The position numbers and the translations under genes are program-made. The notes under the pieces are model-generated. The model saw only the letters and a program-made list of their open reading frames with translations. It did no database searches and was not told where the DNA came from. A stretch of DNA of 64,000 bases from Zarea fungicola (taxonomy: Eukaryota > Ascomycota > Sordariomycetes > Hypocreales > Cordycipitaceae): assembly GCA_900169235.1 (NCBI GenBank), contig FWCC01000028.1, positions 9,121-73,120 of the forward strand. The letters run 5' to 3'. The stretch's first letter is position 1; every line of letters begins with the position of its first letter. This document shows, piece by piece, positions 22,720 through 33,870 of the stretch.

Positions 22720-24439
22720 AATAGAGAGCGGCTTGACGTTGTAACGAACAAACAGTTACGATTGAGGCAGTGGCTTGCAACTAGACAGGACTACTCAGAG
22801 GAAGAAAAGAGCGCGATAGAATGCCGAAACTATAGCGATTTTGCCACTTATTGGCTCGGAGTTGCAGAGTGTGGAAAGGATGACCTGGAACAAGGTCGCC
22901 AGCGAGGCTGGAAGAAATGGGCCGCCAAGTACCAGAGCTATGGCAAAGGGGTGCATCGGTTCATGCAGGATTGGGAACCCCTTGTTGGTGTTGTGAAAGG
23001 CTTTGGAGGAGGATATGGCGATCTAGCCATCGGCACGATTTTGCTTGTTTTCGTGGTACATTATGCATTCGGATTAAAATTGACCAGACACGACTAACAA
23101 CGGACAGATAGCCAAGAATAAGAATGAGTCCGAAAGTTTCGTCGCGGCAGCGTTTGCAAACATAAAGGACCGCATGATGGGTTTTGCGATGTATGAAAAC
23201 ATGTACACGGAAAGCACGGAGCTTGAAAGTGATCTTCGAACCAAAATTGTGCATGCATACTCGGTTTTCATTGAGTTGGCCATTGAAGCGATCAAATACT
23301 ATAAGGGCGGAGGACCCTGTAAGCCCTGTCATGAGATAAATGGGAACCGATGGGAGCTAATCTTGTTTGTTTTGAATAGGGCGCTGGCTGAGAACAATTA
23401 AAAGTCCTGGAAGGTTCAAAAGAATGGCCGCGGAAGTTGAGGACTCCATAGTGGCTGTTCGGCTGCGATGCGAGGATCTGCTGAGCCAAAATATTAACGG
23501 TAAGAGGCACCAACAGTCATCGGCCGACAAGTGTTAACAATTGGAAATTATGGCAGAAATTAAATTACAACTGACGCGTTTGTTGACCTCAGCCACACAA
23601 AACCACAAACTTCAACTAACAAGACAGTAGAACTCCAGCAAAAAACGGACTACTCATCATGGCAGGAGATTTGCAGTGTCTGGAAACATGCAGAATTCTA
23701 TTCAAAGGAACAACGAGATAAATCCCTGACCAAATATCGTACGAATCTCAACGAGAATCTCCGTCCTGGATGGCAGCAGTTTTCCGCGCACGAAAGCCAA
23801 CGCCTCGCGTTTGAATCCAGTGAGGAGTACTGCCGCTGGACAGAGCCAAATCAGTCAAAGCTGCTGATTCTGATTGGCTACAGTGAGCGCAGCATCGCAA
23901 TACACCAGTACTACTGCTGGTTATCTCCGTGGGTGCTGGATCTCATTAAGGAATGTGAGCAGGAGCGTAGAGACCATGCCTACTACATTCTCCCCGTCGA
24001 CGGCGAGAGAGCCCTTGACGAGGTGGTCGCGTCGCTGCTGCTGCAGCTGCTGCACACCAAGATAGCCGCACTCCGAGACTACGACTGCCGCCAGAACCTA
24101 AATAGTATGTATACGAACGCTACCGACAAACAGACGAGCGCAGGACATCGATCAGGTGCATTCAAAGACCTCGCGACAAAGGTCATCGATTTCTTTGCCG
24201 CGACGGAGCGAGTGGATGTGTTTGTGGACCGGCTGGACAGGTGTCGCAAGGAGCAGCGAATAGCTCTACTCGACATTCTCGCACATATGACACAAACAGC
24301 GAGATGCACGCTCAAAGTGGTGATTATTATCAGTGGATCAGATTGGATTTTTCCAGATAGCGAGCTGGACATGGCCTATGCAAAGCACGTCGAAGTCCGT
24401 AGGGCGGTTCAAGAGATTGAGGAGTCTGCGGACGAGTAG
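22720..24439 (+). CDS. DUF7708 / STAND-like protein (NLR-related)
   Basis: Member of a fungal family related to NOD-like receptors. Exons: about 22720-23055, 23108 to about 23319, one containing RWLRTIKSPGRFKRMAAEVE, and about 23630-24439. The DUF7708-like N-terminal domain reads FMQDWEPLVGVVKGFGGGYG, LAIGTILLVFV and, after the intron, IAKNKNESESFVAAAFANIK, MYTESTELESDLRTKIVHAY, IEAIKYYKGGG. The C-terminal part has the degenerate NTPase-like segment LLILIGYSERSIAIHQYYCW and Walker-B-like VDVFVDRLDRCRKEQR, then LKVVIIISGSDW. No GxxxxGK[ST] P-loop is visible, as usual in this family. No start codon lies in the first exon: an in-frame TAA is at 22708, and the nearest ATG (22604) is in another frame ending at 22718. 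So the 5' end is unresolved or broken. Roles in non-self recognition are inference from relatives. Confidence 0.7.
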
Positions 24440-24735
24440 TTCTTAATGGTAACACTGGTCGAGTAGAAGCATTCCACATAGGACCAACCGGGGGCACACC
24501 CTTATAAATAAGGGCCCAGTAGCAACATTTCGCCTCTTCTTGTATGGAGAATCGATACTCATTAGACCTTTCCTATCAATGGATCTAAGCTTATTCTAAG
24601 ATATAATATCTGCTGTGTCAAAGCAGGAATGTTACATCAGCAGGCGTCAAAACAAGGCCAATACTACTATATATAATTAAATATAACTACTAGACAAGCT
24701 AGTGACTATATATTTCAGACCTTTCAATGCTCTCT
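24440..24735. other. AT-rich flank of LTR copy 2
   Basis: AT-rich sequence (atatataattaaatataactactag) between the STAND-like gene and the second LTR copy. No gene seen; its base composition resembles degenerate repeat DNA. Confidence 0.45.
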
Positions 24736-25005
24736 TGTTGGTATGAGCACAAGCAGTTACGAGGCACGTTACTGAGAGGGGCGTCTCCCAGTAGGTATGC
24801 TTATTCTAACTTGATTGTGATTGAAAATCTAGCAATTGCTAAGGGATCAGATCCTCTTCTATATACATAAATTCAGAAGCAGGGAAAAGCAAACAACAAA
24901 CAGGAAATCTCCCTTTCCTCCTTGGCCGCCGTGATGACCTCATATAGACGGCAGGAGTCAGGCCCCACAGGAAGAGATGCTGGACCTGGTTCAGCAGTCA
25001 CAACA
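24736..25005 (-). repeat. Second copy of the solo LTR (inverted)
   Basis: The reverse complement begins TGTTGTGACTGCTGAACCAG and ends ACCAACA, matching the LTR at 916-1231 along its length but without the hairpin insertion. The bordering 5-mers (tctct and gttgg) do not match, so no target-site duplication is visible. It may be the product of recombination between different copies, or its flanks may have mutated. No internal retrotransposon domain adjoins it. Confidence 0.8.
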
Positions 25006-25225
25006 GTTGGCAATATAGGATCAAGTATGGCTTGCAATAAAGACTAAAGGCTTAGGCTATTCTAAGCATCAGCCTATTAAGCCTTTTGCCTTTATATAAG
25101 TATATCTCTAAAGCCTAGAGAGGAGGGTACTAGTTATTCTAATAACCTTTGCTTAAAGCAGTACTAACTGATGTTCAATTGCAACGGCCCGTAAATGGCA
25201 TGCGGCTCAATTCAAATCATAATGG
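25006..25225. other. AT-rich sequence beyond LTR copy 2
   Basis: Low-complexity-like sequence with repeated aagcct/ggctta words, probably decayed repeat DNA between the LTR and the small three-exon gene. No coding potential seen. Confidence 0.4.
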
Positions 25226-25709
25226 CTATCGAAACCACTGTTCTAGAAGTGGCTCGACTGTCGCAACTAGATACTCGACAACAGCATCCGGGCCTTGCTC
25301 TACCTGAAGACCTGTTGGTATTGCGTGTGTCTTGATGTTTGGAACTGTTGATCGAGCAATTTCATGGATCTGCTGAGCTTCGTCGGGAGTCCACATTGAC
25401 GCAGAAAACTAAGAAAAGAAAAGTGAGCTCTGTGGTCCCAAGACGAGCTCCACCGGCAAAGAACACATACCAGAACGTCTGGCTGGTGTTGGGCCAATTT
25501 TTGGGCAACATCGCCGATTGCTGTACTGGCACGTTAGTGCCCGAATTCTGGCCTTGTAGTCGATATTCTGACTTACTGCTACAGTTATCAACGTAGGAAA
25601 TGACATATTTGCTCGGTAGCCGCTTAGCAAACCTCCCTATAAGCAGCTTTGCTCGCTCCGGGGCAGTGTTGACAGTGATTAATTTAATCGTCCTCTGGCT
25701 ACTGCTCAT
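25226..25709 (-). CDS. Small unrecognised protein, three exons
   Basis: I do not recognise this gene, but its structure is convincing. Exons 25709-25577, 25520-25471 and 25408-25226 join in phase across two introns with good donors (GTAAGT, GTATGT) and AG acceptors, giving 121 residues. The protein reads SSSQRTIKLITVNTAPERAK at the start, then VISYVDNCSTIGDVAQKLAQ, VLFSASMWTPDEAQQIHEIA, and VEYLVATVEPLLEQWFR at the end. Alternating hydrophobic strands and amphipathic helices suggest a small alpha/beta fold resembling half of a Rossmann-like domain; no catalytic motif is evident. The coding sequence is continuous only after splicing, which argues against a chance frame. Confidence 0.65.
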
Positions 25710-26363
25710 GTTAGGCAATGTTGTTTAACTTGATATCAACAATTTCTGGAATGTACTACTGGTCTTGGTCCGTGTATCATAAACCAGCTACACAAGGTCA
25801 TGCTGTCTTAAGCACCGGCTGCATGACTTTATGCGTGTTCAGCGCCCGTTTCGGGCCAACCGGACCCCACCACTTGTAGCATCCATCCAGGATTTGTCCC
25901 GTCCCGTTCCTCACCTCAGACCGAACTATGCCCAATCTTCCGATTGGTTATCACATGAAGGGTAAGAAGCTGACATGGCTGTTGCTATGCAGCGCAGCGA
26001 AGTACACCTCTGCCTGCATCGGCTTTAAGGAGTATCGCATGTCGTAGTAGGGGCCGAAACCTTACCATTGTTAGGTTCTGACACTGTCCATTCGGATCAC
26101 GTTCCTCGGACTAGCCAACAGCCCCACCTCCCAATGCCATCCGTGAGGTTTCAAGGTCCGCGGAGACAGGGGACTTATGCCCAAATGAGTGAAGGAAGCT
26201 GAAAAACTCCCATTAGCAGAATGTTGAGCACAATGGGGAAGGCACGGGCAGCGATTTCAGCATGTGTGTCAGAAAGATAAGAGGATTGCCTGAGACGACG
26301 AAGAGCCTGTACGACACCAAGTATCCAAGTCGAAACGTGGGAAGGTACATTTGAGAAATCATC
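25710..26363. other. Divergent intergenic region
   Basis: About 650 bp between the small minus-strand gene and the plus-strand flavin monooxygenase; presumably both promoters. No gene was seen. Confidence 0.5.
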
Positions 26364-28557
26364 ATGTCAGTACTACCAGAATACATGCCTACTGCGAGTG
26401 GCAACGAGTTCAAGCAATCTTGGCCACGAGATGAGAACCCCCAATCCATCGCGGCCACTGTCCTCATCGTTGGCGGCGGCCCGACAGGCCTCCTGTCAGC
26501 CTACATGCTTTCTAAACTCGGTGGTATGCTCAGCTCCCTGCCTGACCTTCTGGTCTTACTGACTTTTTAAGTCAAATCTCTCGTGATTGAAAAATACGCC
26601 CAACGCTTGGCCGCACCAAAGGCTCACGCGCTTTCTCCCAGAAGCCTGGAAATTTGCCGCCAGTTTGGCCTTGACACAAAAGAGATGCGTAATATTGGCG
26701 CTCCGCGAGACAAAGCGTACTGGGTTAACTTCCTGACCAACCTCAGTGGAGACCAGATTGGAGTCCTCCCATACGAAAGGATGGACCCCGGGGTCTTGGA
26801 GCATACGCCAGAGGTCAGCTCCCACTCCACGATTTCAGTCATACGTGTTAATTGAGAGTAACACAGATGATTCACAACATACCGCAGCCCGATTTCGAGC
26901 ATTTTGTGGCACAGGAAACAGAACATGACCCCAATGTAAAGGTTCAAAAGAATATGGCGTTCGTTTCGTCGAGGCAAGTATGTGACATACCCGATTTTTT
27001 TTGGTTTGTACTGCGGCTAAAATACCTCCAAGGTCTGCAATACGGTAATTTCCACTATTGAGGACCGTTGCACGCATGTGCAGCGGGATGTTTATTCGAC
27101 ATATGTATTAGCCTGCGATGGGGCAAGGAGCTCTGTCCGTCAAAGCCTAGGCATAGAATGCGAAGGCGAGGATGGCTGTATGTATTGCAAACCTCGTGAT
27201 TCTATAGATGCAAGCCGACTAAGTTTACGAAAAGATGAAACAATGATGACTATTCATTTTCAGGCCGACCTAGCTCCCATTGTTGGCGAGCGAGTAGGCA
27301 TGCTTCACTGGATTACAGACCCTGAATGTTCCGGGTTTATTATTGCATATGAGCTGTCCGGAAACCAGGTGCTGATCAGTAACTTTGATGTACGTGCAGA
27401 ACCTTGATTACCCGGCTTTCGCTAATACTGCTCAGTCTAAGAAGCACCCAGCTCACATGTGGACTCACGAACTGGCTTGCAAGACTGTTTCCGCCGCTAT
27501 CGGGACAAATACATCGTTCAAGGTGCTGAGTTATCGCCCATGGCTGCTCAGCAGAAAGGTCGCAAACCATTACAGAAAAGGAAACATTTTTTTGTATGTC
27601 CCTAAAGAGAATTTATCAGGTACTGTACTAACTATCATCATAGGGTCGGCGATGCAGCTCATTCATTCCCACCTACTGGCGGACTGGGTCTTAATTCTTG
27701 TGTTGCTGATGCGCACAATCTCGCGTACAAACTTGCTGCAGTCCACCACGGATGGGCGGCGGCGTCCCTCTTAGATACATACGAATCTGAGCGGCGACAG
27801 ATAGCCCTCATAAACTCGGCCCAGAGCGTGAAGAATGGGGAAAGGATCTTTTCGTTTCTCAAGAGCCTTGGCGTCGCTGGTATAGATGATGTGGAACAGG
27901 CCCGAGCCAATCTTCACCAATCAATACATGATCCCACGAAACAGGGCCTGATTGCAGCCGAAGTTGAGGCTCAACGCGAACACTTTGATAACGTGAGCCT
28001 ATTGACCACCGCTCTAAGAGAACTTTTCTGACGCAACTCAGCTCCGGCTTCATATTGGTTATGTTTATGGCTACCCACAACTACCAGCAAATGCGTCGGA
28101 TTATCGTCCCCGGTTCGTCACTGGCGCTCGCTTGCCGCATGCTTGGATCAAGCCGAAACTGCGAAATGACGCTTTTGGTCTCTCCCCAGTTGATACCTCG
28201 TACGTCAAGGAGTTTAGCTCTGAAGAAGTCAGCGTACGTCAGTTCTCAACGTTGGACCTCATTGCAGTGGATTGCTTTACTCTCCTTGTCTCGTCAAAGA
28301 TAGTCTGGGACACAAGAGTTCAGCAAGTATGCGCTAGAATGCCGTTCTTGACCGTTAAACTCCGATTATTTTGTCTGGATGATGACTTTGAGTTCGCGGT
28401 ATCTCAGCAAAAGGACTTGTTCGAGGCCGGTGTCAACCTCTCGACCGGCGGCGGATTACTTATCCGGCCCGACCAGCACATTCTCGGGCGGGTGAGAGAA
28501 GAAACAACGGCGCAGGATATTGTGGCTTTGATAGGAGGCCATCTCGGTTTGCCATGA
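26364..28557 (+). CDS. Class A flavin monooxygenase (PHBH-fold)
   Basis: NAD(P)H-dependent aromatic hydroxylase family. Eight exons join in phase: 26364-26523, 26572-26813, 26867-26977, 27033-27177, 27235-27389, 27436-27593, 27644-27992 and 28042-28557, giving 611 residues. The FAD Rossmann motif is VLIVGGGPTGLLSAYMLSKL. The second FAD/NADPH motif is VLACDGARSSVRQSLGI. The third is VGDAAHSFPPTGGLGLN, recreated exactly across the 27593/27644 junction. The C-terminal 150 residues have the thioredoxin-like fold of phenol 2-monooxygenase relatives (GLLIRPDQHILGRV). Intron 4 (27178-27234) is 57 bp and contains no in-frame stop, so its retention would add 19 residues. It is convergent with an FAH-family hydrolase, a usual partner in aromatic ring catabolism. 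The substrate cannot be read from sequence. Confidence 0.92.
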
Positions 28558-29114
28558 TTGTAGTTAATTGCCGTGCCGGATGCAAAATACTGCTTTGGCC
28601 TCAAGGATCCTTGTAGTAAATATATCCACTCTCAAGGCTGCACCATGGCCAGCTCCCAAAAGTTTCGCCATGTGATTCGTACCCCTTGAACTGAAATACT
28701 CAGGCATGACCACCCAGCCCAAAGTGACAGCTTGATTTGGATACTGGTCGTGGCAGCATTTACAGTGCATCACAGCAGAGCGCGTAGAACTGACCTCTGA
28801 TGTCTATTTTGGCCGGCAAAGGGCGTCTTGAGACCACCTAGTAACTCAAATGGGACCCAGAACGAAGAGTATGTCATTTTGTTGCTTGATGTGCGCTAGT
28901 GCCATCTTTGCATATGCGTATCTCTAGAAGGGCATCGATCGATTGCGTCAGTGGAAGCGTTCACAACACAACTGTCTAGTGTCCTGTACTCAAAGTGTCC
29001 TACTTGATATTGGCATTGGCTATATGTGCGGCAAAGGACGATGCTCTTAAGAAGTGGAGAGTACAGCTAAATTACTTCTTCATGTTGTAGTGGACACTTG
29101 TTTTAAAAATATGA
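28558..29114. other. Convergent intergenic region
   Basis: About 560 bp between the 3' ends of the monooxygenase and the FAH-family hydrolase. No gene or notable structure was seen. Confidence 0.5.
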
Positions 29115-30261
29115 TCACAGCTCATTCTCAAACACACTAAATAATGTTCCAATATGCGGGAGTATCTCGACACAAAATTCATCCCCATGCCTCAATGTCT
29201 CCTTTGGGCTTCTGCTCATCCCCACGCCAGCAGGAGTCCCAGTAATGATCACACTACCAGCAAAAAGGGTGGTGCTTTTTGAGAGAAAGCTTACGAGTTT
29301 TGCCACGTTGAAGATACAATCACTATAGAAACGTCAGCGGTTGGAACCCTCTGACGCTGGGACATAAGATACTTACTCTGTGCCGCAAGCCTGGAGCTGC
29401 TTACCATTTTTCAGTCCACGGATTGAGAGGGTGGAAGGGTCTGGAATTATGGACGTGGATACCAGAAGTGGCCCTGGCCACAGAGTCAGTAACACATGGA
29501 TCAAGATCCAGAATCAACTCACCTAGTGGGCAAGACCCGTCAAACCCTTTTGAAAAGCACCACTGGGATTGGTTGAACTGGGACGTTCAACTTGACACAT
29601 CATTTGCTGCTGTGTATCCTAGGACATAGTCCAGAGCCTGGTCTTCGGGGATGTTCCTTGCAGTTCTTCCAATCACAACTGCAAGCTCCGATTCATAATC
29701 GCCACAATCGTCAGCCTGTGTAAGCTTCGGGAGCATAGTTGGAGCTGGCCAAGGGTCACCGATGGCAGCGGGTGGTTTCCTAGGAATGCCTTCTTAGAGC
29801 CTGTTCAAAGAGCGTGGGAACAGCACCATACATGAAGAGAGTAGGGCAGGAGGGCAGCTCCATATTGACTTCCGCAGCATGTTGTTTGTACTGAGTGGCA
29901 GTTGGGTCAACGGCTTGTTCATACTGACGGGCAAGACTTCAACTAACATTCAGGCCGATACACCGTATAATGTCGACTTCTTCTCCTGCCACGGGAGAAA
30001 GAATTCGCTCTATCAACTCAATCTTTCCTGTGTCACATCCGGGGGAGAGCATGGAGCTCCCGGAAAAGATGCTGACGGCAACGGTCTCTCCTCTCCGAAC
30101 CGCCACACCGATATCCAACTTATTGTTCAGTGGTTGGCCAATATGGATGTGCGAATGATTTGATTTGGGCACGAATCGCACAAGTCCTGTACTATTAGTT
30201 ACGCTCTGCGAGCATTATAGTTGAAGCGGAACATACGGGTAAAGATTGGCAGAGGATTCAT
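29115..30261 (-). CDS. Fumarylacetoacetate hydrolase-family protein
   Basis: C-C bond hydrolase or decarboxylase family (fumarylacetoacetate, fumarylpyruvate or acylpyruvate hydrolases; Mg2+-dependent). About six exons on the minus strand. A tiny first exon, MNPLPIFT, joins [20 protein letters not shown], the small N-terminal domain. After an intron comes [20 protein letters not shown], then [20 protein letters not shown] and [20 protein letters not shown], with the acidic metal ligands of the family, then [17 protein letters not shown] and [12 protein letters not shown]. The last exon (to 29115) has [20 protein letters not shown] and [15 protein letters not shown], the conserved TGTPAGVG loop. 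The context beside a flavin monooxygenase and a CocE hydrolase suggests late steps of an aromatic-acid degradation route; this is inference. Confidence 0.88.
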
Positions 30262-30908
30262 GGTAGTAGCTAGCTTTCAATGATTGCTACCTCACAATTT
30301 TGGCAAGTCTTGAAATTAGGAGAGAAGTGAAAGCTATAACCCTGGCGGCGAAATCGGACATTATCAGGCCGGTTGGACAACTTTCAGACCATGAGCTACA
30401 GCGCGTTCTCCCGTGGCCGCCATATCCAGTCGTCGCACTCCGCGTCATGCCTGAGGTCCCCTTCCGCCATTCTAGGCCAACCGGAATCGCGAACCTGCCG
30501 CCGGGTCGACGGGGTAAGTGGTTCTTATTTGGCGGAGGTAGTGCTCGGGATTTGGCGGAGCCTTCGCCAGGAAGTTCCACAGGCGCTGCCAGAACCATTG
30601 GGCTTTCACCTCAGTGGCCTTACAAGCCTGTAGAGAAGACATGTGGAGCTTGCAGGTTAGCTTTCTTCGGCCTCGGGTCGGCATGCTTCCGCGGGTCGGC
30701 ATGTTTCTGCGGCCGACAGAATATTAAGTTCCGGCTCGCTTCGCGAGGGAACGGTAATGTGTGGCGGATTGGCCGACAATCAGCTGAATTGAGTGGAAGC
30801 CTGGTGGTATAAAACACGTTCATTCCGCGGTAGTAGATTGATGGCAGTGGATACTGGGCAATTACAACAAAACCGTTTCACGAGCTATTTGATCCTTCAC
30901 TAACTACC
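30262..30908. other. Divergent intergenic region
   Basis: About 650 bp between divergent genes; holds their promoters and an 18-bp repeat in two tandem units (30674-30691, 30692-30709; cgggtcggcatg core). An open frame crosses part of it but has no recognisable domain. Confidence 0.5.
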
Positions 30909-32893
30909 ATGATTGTGGCTGACCATATGGGGCAGTCTTCGGCAAAAACTCTTGCCCAATTCCCAGACACGGTTGTCACAAAGATTAGACCAGCGACCGA
31001 ACACCCCGGCTTTAATTATGATGGCTTCAGGCCCGAAACCAAGGTCCTGGAGGTGGGACATACCAGATCCACAGGCCGTCGACCGTTTAGCGTTCCAACA
31101 AACTATACTCGTGATCTAGCCATTACTGTCCGCGATGGCGCTCGCTTGTATGCCGATATCTTTCGTCCCGCAACCTCAGATGCGGAAGCGGTTCCTTGCA
31201 TCATTCCATGGAGCCCTTACGGCAAGACTGGTACTGGGCCTCAGAGCTACGACTCCATGGCTCCACACCGAGCTGGCCTTGAACTCGACAGGACCTCCGG
31301 GTACGAGAAGTTTGAGGCTCCTGACCCAGCCGAATGGGCAGAGCGTGATTATGCGGTTGCAAATGTCGACCCTCGAGGTGTCGGACATAGTGAGGGAATC
31401 ATTGCTGCTTGGGGGCTTCAGGAAGCGGAAGATGTCTATGATGTAATTGATTGGATTTCCAAACAACCATGGTGTAATGGATCCGTTGTCATGGCGGGCA
31501 ACTCCTGGTTAGCCATAGCCCAGATCAACTTTGCCTCCAGGATGCACCACCCCGCCCTGAAGGCTATCGCACCATGGGAGGCCCTTACCGACCCGTATCG
31601 GCATTTTATCGCCCGCGGCGGCCGACCACATATTACCAAGTTCCATCAGTTGATCATGGGCGGCTTCGCTGGGCCGGAGGGAGCAGAGTACCCGGCTCCA
31701 ATGCTTGGGAAGCGGCCACTGTATGATGACTATTGGGAGAACAAGAGGATCCCTGTTGAGAATATTGACAACATTCCCATGTACGTCGTTGCCTCGTACT
31801 CAAGCATGCTGCACACGTATGGGTCATTCCAGACATTCCGTCTCGCAAAAACTACAAAGAAATGGCTTCGCATTCATCCATACCAAGAATGTAAGTGCCC
31901 AAGTTCTCAATGTGCGGTGATTAACGCTAACAGGAATCTAGGGTACGACATCTATCGCCCCTCCGTGTCTGATGAGCTTCAGGAATTTTTCGACTTTTAT
32001 TGTAAACCAGCTGCCACTCATACCAAGAATTGGGAAACCTCAACACCGCATGTTAGACTCTCACTTCTAGGGTTTGAAGCTTCGGGAAGCCCTGCCGTCA
32101 CAGTTGTCGAGCGGCCCGAAACATCTTATCCCCTTCAACGCCAAGAGCTGCGAACATTATTCCTAAACGCAGAAAATGGGAGTTTAAGCTCCGCCCCGGT
32201 GCCCAGAAAGGCGACAATGGCTTATCAGGGGAGAAGCCTGCACGACAGTTTGGTAAGTAGGGCCATCTCAGGCTGCTGCCCGCTCTGGGTCGCGTCCACC
32301 ATGTAGTTTCATGTGTATCTACTAATGTCTTCGCACAGACCTTCACCGCGACTTTCGATGTTCCCACAGAGTTGGCTGGATACCCAAAGGCAATCTTGCA
32401 TATGTCTTGCGCCGACCATGATGACATGGATGTTGTCGTACAGATCCGGAAGATCGACGCATCGGGAAAACAGCTAATGCACCTCAATTATCCCTGCCCC
32501 GTGTCAATAGACAAAATCCCCAACGTTAACGTAGCGAAAACGCTGGGACCACAAGGATTCCTTCGAGCCTCCCACCACGTGTCCAGAATTGACCCTGGAC
32601 TGGCCGCTGCTGACGACATGTGTCAAGAAACAAATATATTTTATAGCCACCGCACGAGGGAGCCAATTCCGCGGGGGAAGATAGTTCGTCTCGAAATACC
32701 GATCTGGCCTATTGGCATGACATTTGCGCCTGGTGAAGGAATCGCACTGAACGTGTCAGGCCATGACATGTGCCTGCCTGAGACTGAACACTGTCTTTTG
32801 ACAGAACCAGAAGATGAGAATGTGGGACAGCATTCCCTCCATACTGGAGGTGAATATGACAGCTGCATAGTCATACCAGTTGTCAAAGGTTGA
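30909..32893 (+). CDS. CocE/NonD-type serine hydrolase (peptidase S15 family)
   Basis: Alpha/beta-hydrolase that cleaves esters, acyl groups or X-Pro-like substrates. Exons 30909-31890, 31942-32252 and 32339-32893 join in phase to 615 residues. The N-terminal hydrolase domain has LAITVRDGARLYADIFRP, CIIPWSPYGK (oxyanion Tyr), YAVANVDPRGVGHSEG and the nucleophile region VVMAGNSWLAIAQ, where Ser199 is the predicted catalytic serine. Usual relatives have G-x-S-Y-x-G, so Trp and Leu here are slight departures. The C-terminal jelly-roll domain runs from about residue 380 (GFEASGSPAVTVVERPETSY) to YDSCIVIPVVKG. No signal peptide, so probably cytosolic. It is adjacent to and divergent from the FAH-family hydrolase. 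Confidence 0.9.
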
Positions 32894-33870
32894 GCAAGAC
32901 TTGGGCCTCAAAGCAATTAGTAGTTTCACAGTAGCTTTTAACCGAATATGACTGAATTTGTTGAGGCTACTATTAATTCGATGGTGATGTGTTATTTATT
33001 TTACTATCTACCAGAGACAAGAGAGTACCGAGGCGATGCGCATGAGCCCTAGTAGGCAACTTGCGGACGCCCAGCAGTGGCTGCCCTGGAAAACAGAACA
33101 GGTTCAATGTGATAGACTGAGCGTTCTTTTCGTGCGAGTAGGGAAATCTAACAAGTAAATTTTCATCCGACGTTGGCAGAATTCCTAAACCCAGAGAGTA
33201 GAGAGTAAGGAAGTCGGATATCAGGCTATGATGGGCTAAGCCGGAGCATTTACAACGTCGTGTCGCAGCAGGCGTGCCACTCGCGGCTCCTTCTCTTGCA
33301 ACTGTATCAGATATGGCTATTGGCTACAGTCTTGCCGAGGCGGCGAGGCGCTTAGAAGATAAACAGCCTTTTTCGATTACTGTCTTTCATTATGCCAAGA
33401 AATAGAAATATCAAGGTGATGTCTGCCAACATGGAACCAGCTAGCTGTCTAACCAGCCTACAAATTACGACCAGCCCCATACGGACTAGCATAAAAGAAG
33501 AAAGTCTACATTTTCTGGACAGCTATGTTAATCAAACGCCTCATCTACAATCAATGATGTGGCTTGGTCAAACTTAATCCACTGTACTAGATTCAGAAGA
33601 ATATTAGCTCGACAAAGGTGCCCAAAGCTCAAACTCTGCCTCCTTGTTCATAGTCAACTCCAGCAAGTCCCAATCTGACTGTAGCCGACTTTGAGTTTCA
33701 CCATAATGGTCTGTGAGTTTGAGACAATTAAGCAACCAGAAACGGTCAAATCCGTCATTTACCAGGGGAAGAGGGCTCGACAACCTTAGTCATTATAAGC
33801 TCAACTAATTACGCTGTCGCCATACGACACAACTTGGGCGAATGTATAGCTAATTAAGGAGCAACTGTGC
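32894..33870. other. Convergent intergenic region
   Basis: About 980 bp between the 3' ends of the CocE-type and DUF3500 genes. Short open frames only; nothing supportable. Confidence 0.5.

Noticed and set aside
30300..30812. 170-codon plus-strand frame
   Set aside because: It overlaps a short tandem repeat, has no recognisable domain and lies in a divergent promoter interval.
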